From Ulota crispa (taxonomy: Eukaryota; Streptophyta; Bryopsida; Orthotrichales; Orthotrichaceae): a stretch of DNA of 64,000 nt. The first letter of the stretch is position 1; every line of letters starts with the position of its first letter. The stretch lies in assembly GCA_963920765.1 (NCBI GenBank), contig OY987247.1, positions 5,490,471 through 5,554,470 on the forward strand, written 5' to 3'. The position numbers were made by a program, and so were the translations under genes. This document shows, one piece after another, positions 45,234 to 56,185 of the stretch. The notes beneath the pieces are model-generated. The model saw only the letters and a program-made list of their open reading frames with translations. It was not told the DNA's origin and did no database searches.

Positions 45234-45804
45234 GATCATGTCAACGCTATAAACAAACTTTTGGATGAAAGTTGTGGATGAGCAAGTATACGCATGTCTG
45301 TCCATTTCTCGTAACCTGCACGCATTTCAGTCGGCCAATGGTACAAAGAGGAGGGAAAAAAGACTCTGAGTCAGACTCAGACTTGTATTGTACAACATAT
45401 CTAGCCGTAGGGATACGGTCGTACCAAAAATCGATGTAACTCCGTGGAAAGCTGACAGAAGATTGACGGGCTACGGACCTATGGACATAGGGGCCTATGG
45501 CCGTGGAGTGGACTGGCCTGAGAAAGAAAAGATTGCTGGGTATGGCCGGCGCTAAAGATAGCTGACGCGAAACAAAGCGCCAGTAAACCAGTTTCGGAGA
45601 GAGGGAGGCGCGGTGTGAATGCAACCCCTAGCAAATACTAGTATGTGGGCTCCTTTGCTTGGACATGGCCTTAACTTACGGTTAGGTGGAGGAGCCTCTT
45701 TCTGTATTTTGATATGTTTTATTGTAACTCTTATGGATTTCCATAGTATATTGCAAGACACCAACAAATTCTAGCTGAAAAAGTCAAATAGCTGTCGATT
45801 TACG
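45234..45804. other. Stretch of balanced base composition, minus-strand frames unassigned
   Basis: Minus-strand open frames of 125 and 71 codons (45247-45624, 45552-45767) overlap and show no domain I recognise. Base composition is more balanced than in the neighbouring elements, so decayed genic or UTR sequence is possible. Confidence 0.35.
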
Positions 45805-45808
45805 TTAA

Positions 45809-46747
45809 CCCCTAAACGACCAAGCCCATTTTTCAGTGAAAGTTACCCAAAACTGCCACTTTTGGGAGAATGAGTAGAATGAGTAGAAAGGTAGGAAAAA
45901 TAATTATTTTTGGAAATTCAACCGTAAGATCTTGCCCTAGACTATGGGAGGTACTTGCGGGAAAAAAATCAACTCATTCTAGATGTAAAGGAGTGAGATA
46001 TTGACATTTGAGGTGAAAAAAGGTTTTTTTCCCTACTGTCCAAAATTTTTAAAAGCCTTTGATTGCCCTTGAATCAAAAAAATTGCTCTACGCAAAATTG
46101 AGGTTTATTTTTCCCATGTAGAAGATCAAGTTAGGTAAGTGTGGGAGAATTTTCAAATGAATTGGAGCTGTGGATCATACTTTGTAAAATCTTGCAATGC
46201 CGTAAGGCCATCAAATTTGCAAATACACTACGCAAAAGTGGAGGATTTATGTAAAATAGAGAAATATGAATCACGTTGATCCAAATGGTGAAAACCAAGG
46301 AATCTTAGTCTACTACAACTTGGAAAAAAAAGAAGTCAAAAAACAAATTCCTAGAGAGCTCAAAAAAGTAAAGTACCAAAGGCAAGAGGAATGGAGGTAT
46401 GGGAGACCCGTACCTGCCCGCAAACTAAAACTTTTCACTCATAAATCAAAATTGAATGATTCAAAGCTCCCCACATATATATAAATCTAAAGAACCAATT
46501 TCAGATTTTTATTTTGAAAAAATGTTATTTGTAAAAAAAAAATTGGCTGCCCAATCTCGCATGTTTTCAGAAATTCATGCATAACTTCTTAAATAATTGT
46601 CAGAATGAAGAAAAAAATAGATGCCCACGTAGATCTTTGAATTCCCCATCTTCAACAAAAGTTTCAAAAATCACACAAAGTAGTTTAGCCATAGGTACAT
46701 GCCTGAAATCCCATTTGTCCTCCGTAGGGACAATGGTCCTTTAGGGG
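45809..46747. mobile_element. TTAA-family element, full-length type (939 bp)
   Basis: TTAA at 45805-45808 and 46748-46751. The ends are CCCCTAAACGACCAAGCCC and GACAATGGTCCTTTAGGGG. The interior runs in the opposite orientation to 23484-24425 and shares its segments throughout. The 72-codon frame at 46266-46484 is not kept elsewhere. Confidence 0.88.
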
Positions 46748-46751
46748 TTAA

Positions 46752-46983
46752 CCCCTAAAGGATCGAGCGACCATTGTACATACTACGTATAGTGTTGTAT
46801 AAGTGGTATTTGGAATGCATCCACACCTCTACTACATTTGATATCATCACAAAAGTTAGAATAGAGACAAATGCAGTTCTAGTGAGCTAATCAAGATCCC
46901 AAATTAAAACTTTTTATTGGTAGCAAATGCCAGTTATACAATAGTGTACATCTATGTACAATGGTTGCTTGATCATTTAGGGG
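46752..46983. mobile_element. Short TTAA-family element (232 bp), head-to-tail with the previous one
   Basis: TTAA at 46748-46751 (shared with the preceding element) and 46984-46987. The ends are CCCCTAAAGGATCGAGCGAC and GCTTGATCATTTAGGGG. The interior resembles 44089-44583 (AAAAGTTAGAATAGAGACAA; CCCAAATTAAAACTTTT). Confidence 0.85.
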
Positions 46984-46987
46984 TTAA

Positions 46988-48485
46988 TAACTTTTTTTGG
47001 CAAGCAATAACTCAAATTTGTTTCACAAAGAGAGAAAAATCTAGTGTTGGATGTACAGTTTAGGTGTTCTTTTTGGGAGTAGCTTGTCAAGATAATTTGA
47101 ATATTACGAAAATAAGCATATTAATTGAAGTATGGATGTATAAGTATGCAAACACTTTATTATTTTTCAAATTTAATTCATAATTGTATTCGAAACGACA
47201 AACTTGTAGCTAAAGTAAATATTTATAATAAAGCACTCTGTTGTGATCGTTACTTATAAATTATTATTTTTTGACAAACTATTTCATTCTGGTTGTTTGT
47301 AGTAATTAAAAAACAAATTGGATTTTGAGTTTCAAATCTTGTAAAAATATGCTAGCGATGGTATTGGTAAGATACATGTGTATAGTTACAATTTGAATCT
47401 TGAAATTTCAAACCTACAACTCTTATTGATGCATCATGTTCAATTTTGTTTTGTTATATCTTATAATTATAGATCTTTACATATCATAAAAGATTTTGTT
47501 GTCTTGAGAGATGGGTTATTGAATTTATCTTCAAAAGTTATTTTTGAAAAATTTCATGATATATTAACTAATATATCAATTATTTAACAATTCAATGTGA
47601 TTTATGATCTTCAAAAGCATGTAATATATGATTTATTCTGTTTATCAATGAAGCAAAATTCAAACACAAAACTACCCATTTATTACTCATTGTTTAGGTT
47701 TATGATATTTATTGATCCATCGTTGTTCAAGAAAATCATTGGAGATAGACGATATTTCAATTAAGGAGGACGTATGGGAAATTTTGATTTTTGTTCAATG
47801 AATGATTTTTTTTTTCTACAATTTTACTAATAAGTAATGGTAAATCCTTGTTTAATTTTAGTAGGCTATCACATAAAAATTATGAGAAAATTATAAAAAT
47901 GCTTGCAGAACACAATGACTATTTTAGTTCTCATAATAAGTTTGGTAAGTCAAAAACCGTATCAATTTCCAAATTCTACATGAAATGGCACTTTATAGTA
48001 GGAATAGAAGGAGTTGATGCCACATTCAGGTAAATTTAGATTGTCCAAAATTTAGAAATAATAATCCAAACATGGAAATTTTGTGATTTGTTTAAGTATC
48101 TTGAAATCTTCTCTATATTATTCTTAATTTTATGATTAGTTTCAATTTACTTAAAAGTGGCATGTTGTTAGTACTTTGATGCATCAATTTCTTTGGTAAG
48201 GAACATTGGACCTATAGAAACTTTGTCTTCAAGGTTTCAATTACAAATTTGGAGCCACTAGTTACAAATAAATCGATAGTACGTAATCAGCTTCGATTGT
48301 GTACTGTACATTCATTTGGTCTATTGAATTTCATCCACATGGAAAATCATTTTACCAAAATTATATGAGATTCATCCTAGAAAGAATTATATAGTTTTCT
48401 TTTTTACAAAGGACATCAATAACATTAGTGACAAAGTTAGTTGGAATCAATAACTCTCTTAATACCTTTCAACAACAACTGTTAT
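46988..48485. other. AT-rich stretch, no gene recognised
   Basis: Very AT-rich; the short frames at 47378-47587 and 47848-48033 lack known domains. A segment near 47690-48040 (TACCCATTTATTACTCATTG.., CATGAAATGGCACTTTATAG) has intron-like T-rich stretches, but no protein can be named. Confidence 0.35.
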
Positions 48486-48825
48486 CTACACTAAACAATG
48501 ATGTTAGGTTGCATTAGGTTGCCCCATACTAATTTCTCAACATTTTACACTACATAAATACTTACTAATCTATATCGTATAAAAGAATCTATTTGGTTTA
48601 GGGTTTTGGTGACACTGCTCATTCTAAAAAAAGAATGTTGGGGTGCAGCTTTTAGTAACTCATTATCTATCACTAGTAGAAAACTCTTTCCAAAACAACA
48701 GAAAACCAATAGTTTCTTGTTGATTTGGGCACTTGCCCACGCTAATTGATTAATTTAACAGAATTCTATAAAAAACTAAATACGTTCTGTTGATTTGAAC
48801 ACCATTATCTAAATCAACAGAAATT

Positions 48826-49420
48826 TTGGAATCTTTTGAAGATCTTTTGGGAATTTTTTGTGAATCTTTAAGAATCTTCAAGAATCTTTTGGGAATCATT
48901 GAAAATCTTTTTAGGATTTTTAAGAATATTTAAGAATCTTTTTGAGATTTTAGAATCTTTGAGAATCTTTTAGAAATCTTCATGAATCTTTGGAAATCTT
49001 TCAAAATCTTTTCAAGTTTTTTTGGAATCTTTGAGAATGTTTGAGAACAATTGAGAATCTTTGAGAATCTTTGAGAATCTTTTAGGAATCTTTGAGAATC
49101 TTTGAGAATCTTTTAGGAATCTTTGAGAATCTTTGAGAATCTTTTAGGAATCTTTGAGAATCTTTGAGAATCTTTTCAAGTTTTTTTGGAATCTTTGAGA
49201 ATCTTTGGGAATCTTTTCAAGTTTTTTTGGAATCTTTGAGAATGTTTGAGAATCTTTTGAGAATCTTTTTTGAAATTCAAAAAATCTTTGAAAATCTCTA
49301 AGAATTTTCAAGAACCTTTTTGGAATCGTTGAGAATCTTTTTAAAATCTTTATGAAATTTGTTAAAGTACTTCAAAATACTCATAGAAATAGAATCTCTT
49401 AGACTGAATTAGAGTCCTTT
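48826..49420. repeat. GAATCTTTGA array
   Basis: About 40 copies of GAATCTT(T) are spaced mostly 10-12 bp apart. The most regular part is at about 49040-49260, where GAATCTTTGAGAATCTTTGA alternates with GAATCTTTTAG. A larger unit of about 35 bp (GAATCTTTGAGAATCTTTGA plus GAATCTTTTAG) is repeated four times at 49055-49175. No frame or RNA gene was recognised. Confidence 0.9.
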
Positions 49421-50216
49421 AGGAATCTTTTTGTAAATCATCAAAATACTTTAAGATATTTTTAACAAAAAAACTATCACAATAGTTTAGGTTTGTTTTT
49501 GAAATCTTTCTAAAATCTTTTTGGACCTCATTAAATTTTTTTGAAGTTTTAAAAAATAAAAGAAGTTTTCAAAATAAAAGAATCTTTTAGAAGTTTGAGT
49601 GTACATTGACTAGTTTTATTTTCTTTACTTTTCACAATTTGGTAAGATTTAAAATTAGCAGCCTTTAAAGTCAAGTAAACACATGACCATAATAACAAAA
49701 AACTCAACAATGTTTTGTTGATCTAGATACTTTTGGACACAACTTCACTAATTCAACAAAATTTTATATAAAAAGTACAACATTTTGTTGTTTTAAATAC
49801 CAAAATTTCTTTACAAACAAATATAAATGATGCTCCTCAATTCTTTGAAGAAATCATATATGTCCCTTAAAAATTAAAAGTACCAAAAATATCTTTGTGT
49901 TACATGATAACCAAGTGTATAGTTTAATGTAAATTCTTACAAGAAACCAAAGGTGATTTTTACATTTCAAATAACACAAGGATATATTTAACATTTCAAA
50001 ATAGAAGAGTTATTTTATTAATTTTCCAAAATAATAGGAGTATAATTGATATTCCTACAAAAAATAAGGAATATTTTTTATGTTTCACATATTTTTGGCG
50101 TAAACTTGATATTTTGAAAGACTTAAAGGGTATTTTTAGTATTTTTCCTTCTATTACTAACCAAATGAATTAAAAAAAAACAATCTTATAAAATATTTTT
50201 ATAAGCTTTAAAAGAT

Positions 50217-50628
50217 GGGAATTGATATGTGTATCACACCCTTCCAATTACTATACCACATCACGAGGTAAATTTTAGATTTCTACCATCAAAAATTTGA
50301 GTTTGAGAATTTTGAATTCAAATTTGGGCTTAGAGACCATGGTATTGTCTAGAACCAAAAAAAAGTTGCAATTCAACAACATCCAATGAAAAAGTTTAGT
50401 TAGGGAGAAAATTGTTAATTTTACTTTTGTTTGTAAAAAAAGATAAGCTTTTTCATTAGGTGTTGTTGAATTGCAACTTTTTCTTATGGTCCTAGACAAT
50501 ACCATGGTTTCTAAGTCCAAATTTGAATTCAAAATTCTCAAACTCAAATTTTTGATGGTAGAAATCTAAAATTTACTCCAAGGGTGTGGTACAGTAGTTC
50601 AAAGGGTGTGGTTCACATATTAATGCCC
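50217..50628. mobile_element. TIR element, GGGAATTGATATGTGTA family (copy 2)
   Basis: The ends GGGAATTGATATGTGTATCA and GTTCACATATTAATGCCC. Inner mirrored segments are AGATTTCTACCATCAAAAAT and ATTTTTGATGGTAGAAATCT. A 90-codon minus-strand frame at 50275-50547 runs along one arm and is a by-product. Confidence 0.82.
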
Positions 50629-51125
50629 TTAAAAAATATCCAAAACTATTCAAAAGTCTATAGAATTTTGATTTTATAATTGCAAGGATTTAATTCCGTA
50701 ACTTTTCACAACTTCATGTTATTTGAAGCTATCAAACTATGGAGGCTATTTTAACAAAATAAGGTTCTTTTTACAAAAAAACTAGCACTAAATAATAATT
50801 ATTAATGAATCCAACCTTTGCCTGCAACAATCCTTATGAGATTTGTGAATTCCAAAAAAAAATAATAAACAAAATCAAAAGGATGGAAATAAACAATTTA
50901 TATAAAATTTCTAAACACCTTCTCTGATTTTAGCTCATAACTTTTGATAAAAAGATTGAAATCCAAAAAAAATTGTTGGAGGTGAAAGTAAAATACATAT
51001 ACCAACTTTTTTTAGTTTTAAGTTTTTTGAAAAAAAGTCCTTTAATGAGCAGAAATAGCCTCCAAAGTCTATTGGATTACTAAAGACATGAACATTTAAT
51101 GTACAAATAGAATCAAGGTACCATT

Positions 51126-51215
51126 GTGTGCATGCGTATTTGCACATTCTCTAGTGGTTTTGAGAATGTGTTAAAGTTGTGGAGTGTGAGAGGAAAGGTG
51201 GAGGGTTCAAACCCA
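51126..51215 (+). repeat. Possible tRNA-like (Pol III) fragment
   Basis: GGTTCAAACCC at about 51204-51214 matches a Pol III B box, and CTCTAGTGGTTTTGAGAA about 50 bases upstream is a weak A-box-like string. This could be the head of a tRNA-derived SINE. No cloverleaf is evident. Confidence 0.25.
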
Positions 51216-51220
51216 GCTAC

Positions 51221-51390
51221 CAACAGTTGCCCGGGAGTTCGGGCAGCTGCTCGGGAATTCAGGCACTTGCCCGAGGGTTCGGGTAGTTGCCTGGGGGCTT
51301 GGGCACCTGCTCGAGGGTTCGGGCAGCTGCTCGAGGGCTTGGGCAGCTGCCTAGGGGCTCGGGCACCTGCCCGGAAGTTTGGGCAGCTAC
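51221..51390. repeat. GC-rich 20-bp tandem array
   Basis: Eight complete units of exactly 20 bp start at 51221, 51241, 51261 and so on, plus a partial ninth; the consensus is GGGCAGCTGCTCGAGGGTTC. Bases 4-10 vary between CAGCTGC and CACCTGC. Because 20 is not a multiple of three, each unit reads in a new frame, which argues against coding although a 91-codon frame spans it. Confidence 0.95.
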
Positions 51391-51647
51391 TTGTCCCCTA
51401 AAAAGTTCACATTTTTGTAAAATAAAAACAAATTCTATGAAAAAAATAATTTAAAAATGAAAAGAAATAGAATTGAACAACATAAAATACGTAATAGAAA
51501 TCAACAACAAATTAACAGAAAACTGTAAATAATCAACAGAAAATTAATAGAAAAGTACCCAAATCAACTTGACCAAATTCACAAAAATAATCAACAGTTT
51601 TTGGTTGAATTTCTGTTGATTTTGTGCTGAATTTTCTACTAGTTTAT

Positions 51648-52022
51648 ATACATCTAGTGATACAATTGGTTGAGGGAAAGTGTTGTGATGAGACTTCCAA
51701 TGACCCGTTATACTTTATTATTAACCACCACTAGAGTCATGAAGCCGCTCATTCTAATTGGTTGAGAGAGAATGTCATGGTGTAACCTCCAATGCCATGT
51801 TTGTCTTTTTAGCAAAGGATTAACAAGGGAGAGAGGGGTACACAAGTAAAGTGGTTTACAATGAGACTTTACTCTAAATCCCTTTACTAGCATTTGTGAG
51901 TTAACTGGCCATTCATGGTTTAAATTTTTAAATTGGCCACATTTTGTGATAAGATTGCTATCGCAAAATTTGCTTATTGCAAGTATATTCTTATTGCCTC
52001 TATTAGTACAACATACACCTAA
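51648..52022. other. Short stretch, no gene recognised
   Basis: The phrase CAATTGGTTGAGGGAAAGTG / TAATTGGTTGAGAGAGAATG occurs twice at about 51665 and 51757 with following GTTGTGATGAGACTTCCAAT / GTCATGGTGTAACCTCCAAT, so this is an old direct duplication of about 92 bp. Confidence 0.5.
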
Positions 52023-52276
52023 AACGCATTATTCATTAAATTGGGAAAAAACACTTTCCCAAAATTTATTTTGGAAATACTAAATTTTGCATTTGTGAGA
52101 ATATTTTTGTGATTTGAAGTGAATTTTTTGATAATTCTTGTAACGTATTCTATCATTGATATAAGGTCTTGAAGAAATCATCATAATATTCACTCTAAAT
52201 CACATAAAAACTCTTAAAAATGAAAAACTCAAAAGCCCCAATATGTAAGCTTTTTCCCAATTTAATGAACAACACG
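52023..52276. mobile_element. Small TIR element, TTATTCATTAAATTGGGAAA type
   Basis: The left end AACGCATTATTCATTAAATT then GGGAAAAA is mirrored by TTTTTCCCAATTTAATGAAC then AACACG. It belongs to the same terminus group as 63497-63645. Confidence 0.7.
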
Positions 52277-52469
52277 ATCTAAACTTGTACTGCAATAACA
52301 AGCTGATGTAACATCAATGATAAGGATTAGACAACAACAACAATGTTGAGAAGATAGTGACATCCAAACTATAAAACATGTAAAATCCTAATATCTAAAT
52401 AGTGGCCAAGCAATGAGTCACTAGATAACTTTCTAAAATAAGGCAACCTAAATGCACTATTTCATGTAG

Positions 52470-52990
52470 GTGTCATTTTGAATAAGGATTTCAAAAACTT
52501 GGTTCGGCCTTAAGAATGAGCGTTGAGACCCACACTCATCAAAGTAGTTAGCAGGTGTTCTCAAGAGACTCTTGATACCCAAAGCACACATGCAACTTCG
52601 TACTTCATTCTTTATCAGAAGTTTCCATTTGTATAAGTTTAAAATCTGGCAATGTGCATAACATTTTGCACAAGTCATAAGGATTGGAAATGCTTTTTGT
52701 TTGGTATAAATTCCAATTCTAAAAAGTCGGGTATGAGGATTAGAACTTCTGTTTGAAGATTGAAAAATTAGATTTTCAGAATTAATCCTAAAATTTATGA
52801 TACCCAATCAAATCATCAAAGATTCATTTTTAGGTTTTCAAAAAAACCAAGATGAGGAATTGGATATTGAGCTTCTTTTGGTTTTTGGAGTCCCTTTTGT
52901 TGAGCCTCTCCTTTGCCTTAAAAAAAAACAACAAACATGCACATAAATACATTAGAAATGTCAAGATTCTTTTTTAGATTTTTCTTTTAA
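52470..52990. other. Short stretch, no gene recognised
   Basis: A 116-codon minus-strand frame at 52457-52807 has no recognisable domain and no GC contrast, so it is not called as a gene. Confidence 0.35.
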
Positions 52991-53362
52991 TCCCTAAATG
53001 TCAAGCTAGTCACCATGACTAGCCCCTTTACAGTGGCTCTACAGTGCTCTATAGTGGTGTGGTAGGTGCCCAACCATTATAATACTATTTCTAAAAGTTC
53101 CAATATTCAACCTTGCATGCTGACCTCATGAAAATTGCAAGAAGGGCAACATGGGACTTAACATTGTGTCTCTAAATCTTCTCACAAATTGGGTTACCTA
53201 AAAATATGAGTGTATTTCATGAAGTAATTTTTTGCCTTCCACTATGGACGTGTTTATGATTGCTTCTGAAAAAAATAAAATGAAAAACAATTTTTTCCAT
53301 TTTTTGCAAAGTGTTTTTTGTTGTTCATCACATAGAAAAACATCCCCCTTGATGTTTATGGG
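52991..53362. mobile_element. TTAA-family element (372 bp), diverged
   Basis: TTAA at 52987-52990 and 53363-53366; the ends are TCCCTAAATGTCAAGCTAG and CTTGATGTTTATGGG. The interior is diverged from the other subfamilies. Confidence 0.65.
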
Positions 53363-53366
53363 TTAA

Positions 53367-54541
53367 GTGTGTGACATGTGACAACTAAGATTTCTATCTT
53401 CTGACAAAGGTTTTGGTTTTCAACACCCACTAATGTGAAATTTCACCTAATTTTGAAACTTTGGCTAGAGATTTAGAACTTTCTTTCTAATGTATGCAAT
53501 AATTGCTTCTCATGTTTATAAGAAGAATAAATAAAGTAGAATGTTCTAGCAGCTTGCATTTAACCCATAAGTGTGCCAAGAGTTATTGTAGAAATGAAAC
53601 TTGTAAGGCAAACAAATTGAATTACAACTATTACAAATCAAATTACAACAAAGAAGCACAATTCAATCAATTTGGTAAAAAACATATGAACAAAACACAA
53701 AAGCCCAATAGTTTTGAAAACAACTGTTCAATCATCATTTGTGTAGTAGATACCTGGTCTTTCGGTATTTGAACCCAAATCACAACAAAGTAAATGCTTA
53801 CAATAGGTGACGTGCTTGGAGTGGTGTACATAAACCTTAAGGCTCCTTTAACCATACCACTAATTGCCAAAGATAATTTTTATTCAATAAAATTGCTACA
53901 CATGTCAATAGGATTACACATACACAATGATCCTAAACTACTTTTTAAATACTATTTCTAAATTACTATTTTTTAAGACTCTCAACCTAGTTTTGCACAC
54001 CTGTAGTGCAAGACACCATAAATCAACAAATTTTTGGCCAAAAATGTAAAATAGTAACCAATTTTGAATACTGATAACTTTTTCTTGGCAAACAATATCT
54101 CCACTCTATTTTTGTAACTTTAACCCCACAACCTTCAATCTTAGATATAGTTACAAAGAGTTTCAACTTATTGAGGGATGCCATGAAAAGCTCATATGGT
54201 TGTTAAATCTTTGTTGCTTTGCACCGTATTATTGGCTAACAAGCCAAAAGGTTGAGGGTAAAAGAATGGGAGTCCCAGCAGGCACAGGACCATTAGACCT
54301 AATCTAGCCAAATCATCAGACTTTCAGCTTGTGTACATACCCTTGATCAATAAGCACCTATTATGACATAAAAACGGGATTAGAAAAGTCTCCAGTAAAA
54401 CTTTTAACCATAATCTTTGCCTAAAGTATCCAAATTCTACTTTCTTTAGTGGTTTAGTAGCCCGTTAGAGCTATATTACAAGGAAAAAGCTTCAAAGATT
54501 TGAGTAACTTTTTCTTACCTTTTTTTTTGCTTGTTTTTGGT
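53367..54541. other. 3' flank of the ABC gene
   Basis: AT-rich and without a recognised gene; the ABC transcript's 3' UTR should occupy part of the interval next to 54541. The opposing short frames at 53503-53870 look like chance. Confidence 0.4.
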
Positions 54542-56142
54542 TTACACTCTGAGAACGCGGTTGGAGCTCAAGTCATAAGGGTCTTCTCCAGCAATGGTAG
54601 AATGTAACCGGCCACCTGCCCAGCCATTGTTCAAGGGGGCTTTCACGGCTTTCTTAGCAGATTCACCAATGACACGTGTCCCATCAGGGTTGGCTTCCTC
54701 GAACTCCGGCAACCCTTGGGCAACTCTCTCCTTTCGAAGGCGCCTCTGTTCATCAATTTCCTTCCGTAACCACTTCTCCACTGTCCTCTATAGAAACACC
54801 AAAACCAAACCCCATCTTCAATACAAAAACCAACCGTTGAGAGACAAAAGCAATATTTGAATTTCTAAGTAAAAATCGATGCAGTAGGTAGGGAAAAACC
54901 CTTTATGGAAAATAATCGATGCAGTAGGTAGAAGACATATAGCAAGGCACCTCGTACAAAAATTGGCAGAAAACCGAAAAACCACACACTCAGAAATTGT
55001 ACTAGTCACTAGAAACATGATACCATAAGTGAAAGCTCCTGCATTTCTTCTATTTGCTCAATAGGTTTTGTAAATTGCAACCTCCCCTTCGCAACATATG
55101 CCTGGAAAAAGCATTTTGTTAGGTGGATATATAACTCTTAAACGGCTAAAAGACCCTTTGCAGCCAATATAATACAAGGTGTTCATTTTGTATTTGGAAC
55201 AGATTCACACCTTTACTACATTTGAGATCAATAAAGAAGTTGGAATATAGATCAATGCGATTCTAGTGAGTTCTTTGAGATCCCAAAACAAAACTTCTTG
55301 TTGGTAACAAATGCCAATGCCAATTATACAGCAACGTATCTACTATGCCCATGGGACCGGTTACATCAGTGTCTCGGAGAGAAATTAAGTTTGAAAAATT
55401 TCACACAACGCAATGTCAATGCACTCCAACTCCTTTAAACGAGGTTACCACTGAAAATAAAACATTCTTTATATTATAAAATATATTTTTTGGTTTTTGG
55501 TTTTTGGTTTTGTTGAGTGGTTTTTTTGGGGGTAAGAAGCGTACAATATGGGTGGGCCATGACTCAAGCCCATCAAAGATATGGGTAGCGTAGATAATAG
55601 TAGCTCCTCTTTCTTCACATTCAGATCTCAAAAACGCCATCAAATCAGCTCGAGCCAACACATCCAAGTCCACAGTAATCTCGTCCAGAAGCAGCACCTT
55701 CACCAAAAGGGAACTAACACACCAAAATCAGAGACGTACATACATGAAAATCATCATTTTAGTAAAGAAAAATCCAAAATGTATCAAGTCTCTACTCACA
55801 ACAATCCTTTGCACCTTCATCACAAAACTACAAAAATTATAGGGAAAATTACCCTGAAGTTTGCAATATTTGTACAGATACCCCTGGAATTTCAGAAATT
55901 GCACAAATATCCTCAGACCATAATTTTCAAGCATTTGTTTTTGTTGTGCATGCCACTTCCTTCTTAATGTGCGCACGCAAAACATGAAAAAAACAGCGTG
56001 CGCACAAAGGGAGAAGGAAGAGGCATGCACAATAGAACAAACTCCTAAAGATTATGATCCAAGGGTATTTGTGCAATTTCTGAAAAACAGGGGGCATCCA
56101 TACAAATGTAGCAAACTTCAGAGGTATAAATCAAATTTTCCC

Positions 56143-56185
<43 letters not shown>

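Larger units (their letters stand above)
48671..51644. mobile_element. CACTA-like element, about 3 kb, with TAT duplication
   Basis: The left end is CACTAGTAGAAAACTCTTTC and the right end TGAATTTTCTACTAGTT (one change from ..TAGTG). The 3-bp repeat TAT flanks it at 48668-48670 and 51645-51647. Subterminal sequence has repeated AACAGAAAA / TTTCTGTTGAT motifs. No transposase frame was recognised. The interior holds the GAATCTTT array, the TIR element at 50217-50628 and the 20-bp array at 51221-51390. Confidence 0.8.
48486..52469. mobile_element. GGCAACCTAA family element split by later insertions
   Basis: The left end CTACACTAAACAATGATGTT then AGGTTGCC and TTAGGTTGCCCCATACTAAT at 48486-48530, and the right end AAGGCAACCTAAATGCACTA then TTTCATGTAG at 52440-52469, are the two halves of one family copy. 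The right half also has GCCAAGCAATGAGTCACTAG. The intervening DNA contains a CACTA element, an ACACCATAT-type element and other DNA. Confidence 0.6.

Noticed and set aside
51126..51401. 91-codon GC-rich frame with repeated LGSCLGA/APAR motifs
   Set aside because: The underlying repeat is 20 bp, so the reading phase shifts every unit; this is inconsistent with selection on a protein.
55416..55544. C-terminal extension of the ABC exon 5 frame ([12 protein letters not shown]..)
   Set aside because: This is read-through past the donor at 55544. The family sequence continues in exon 6 ([10 protein letters not shown]..), so the extension is intronic.
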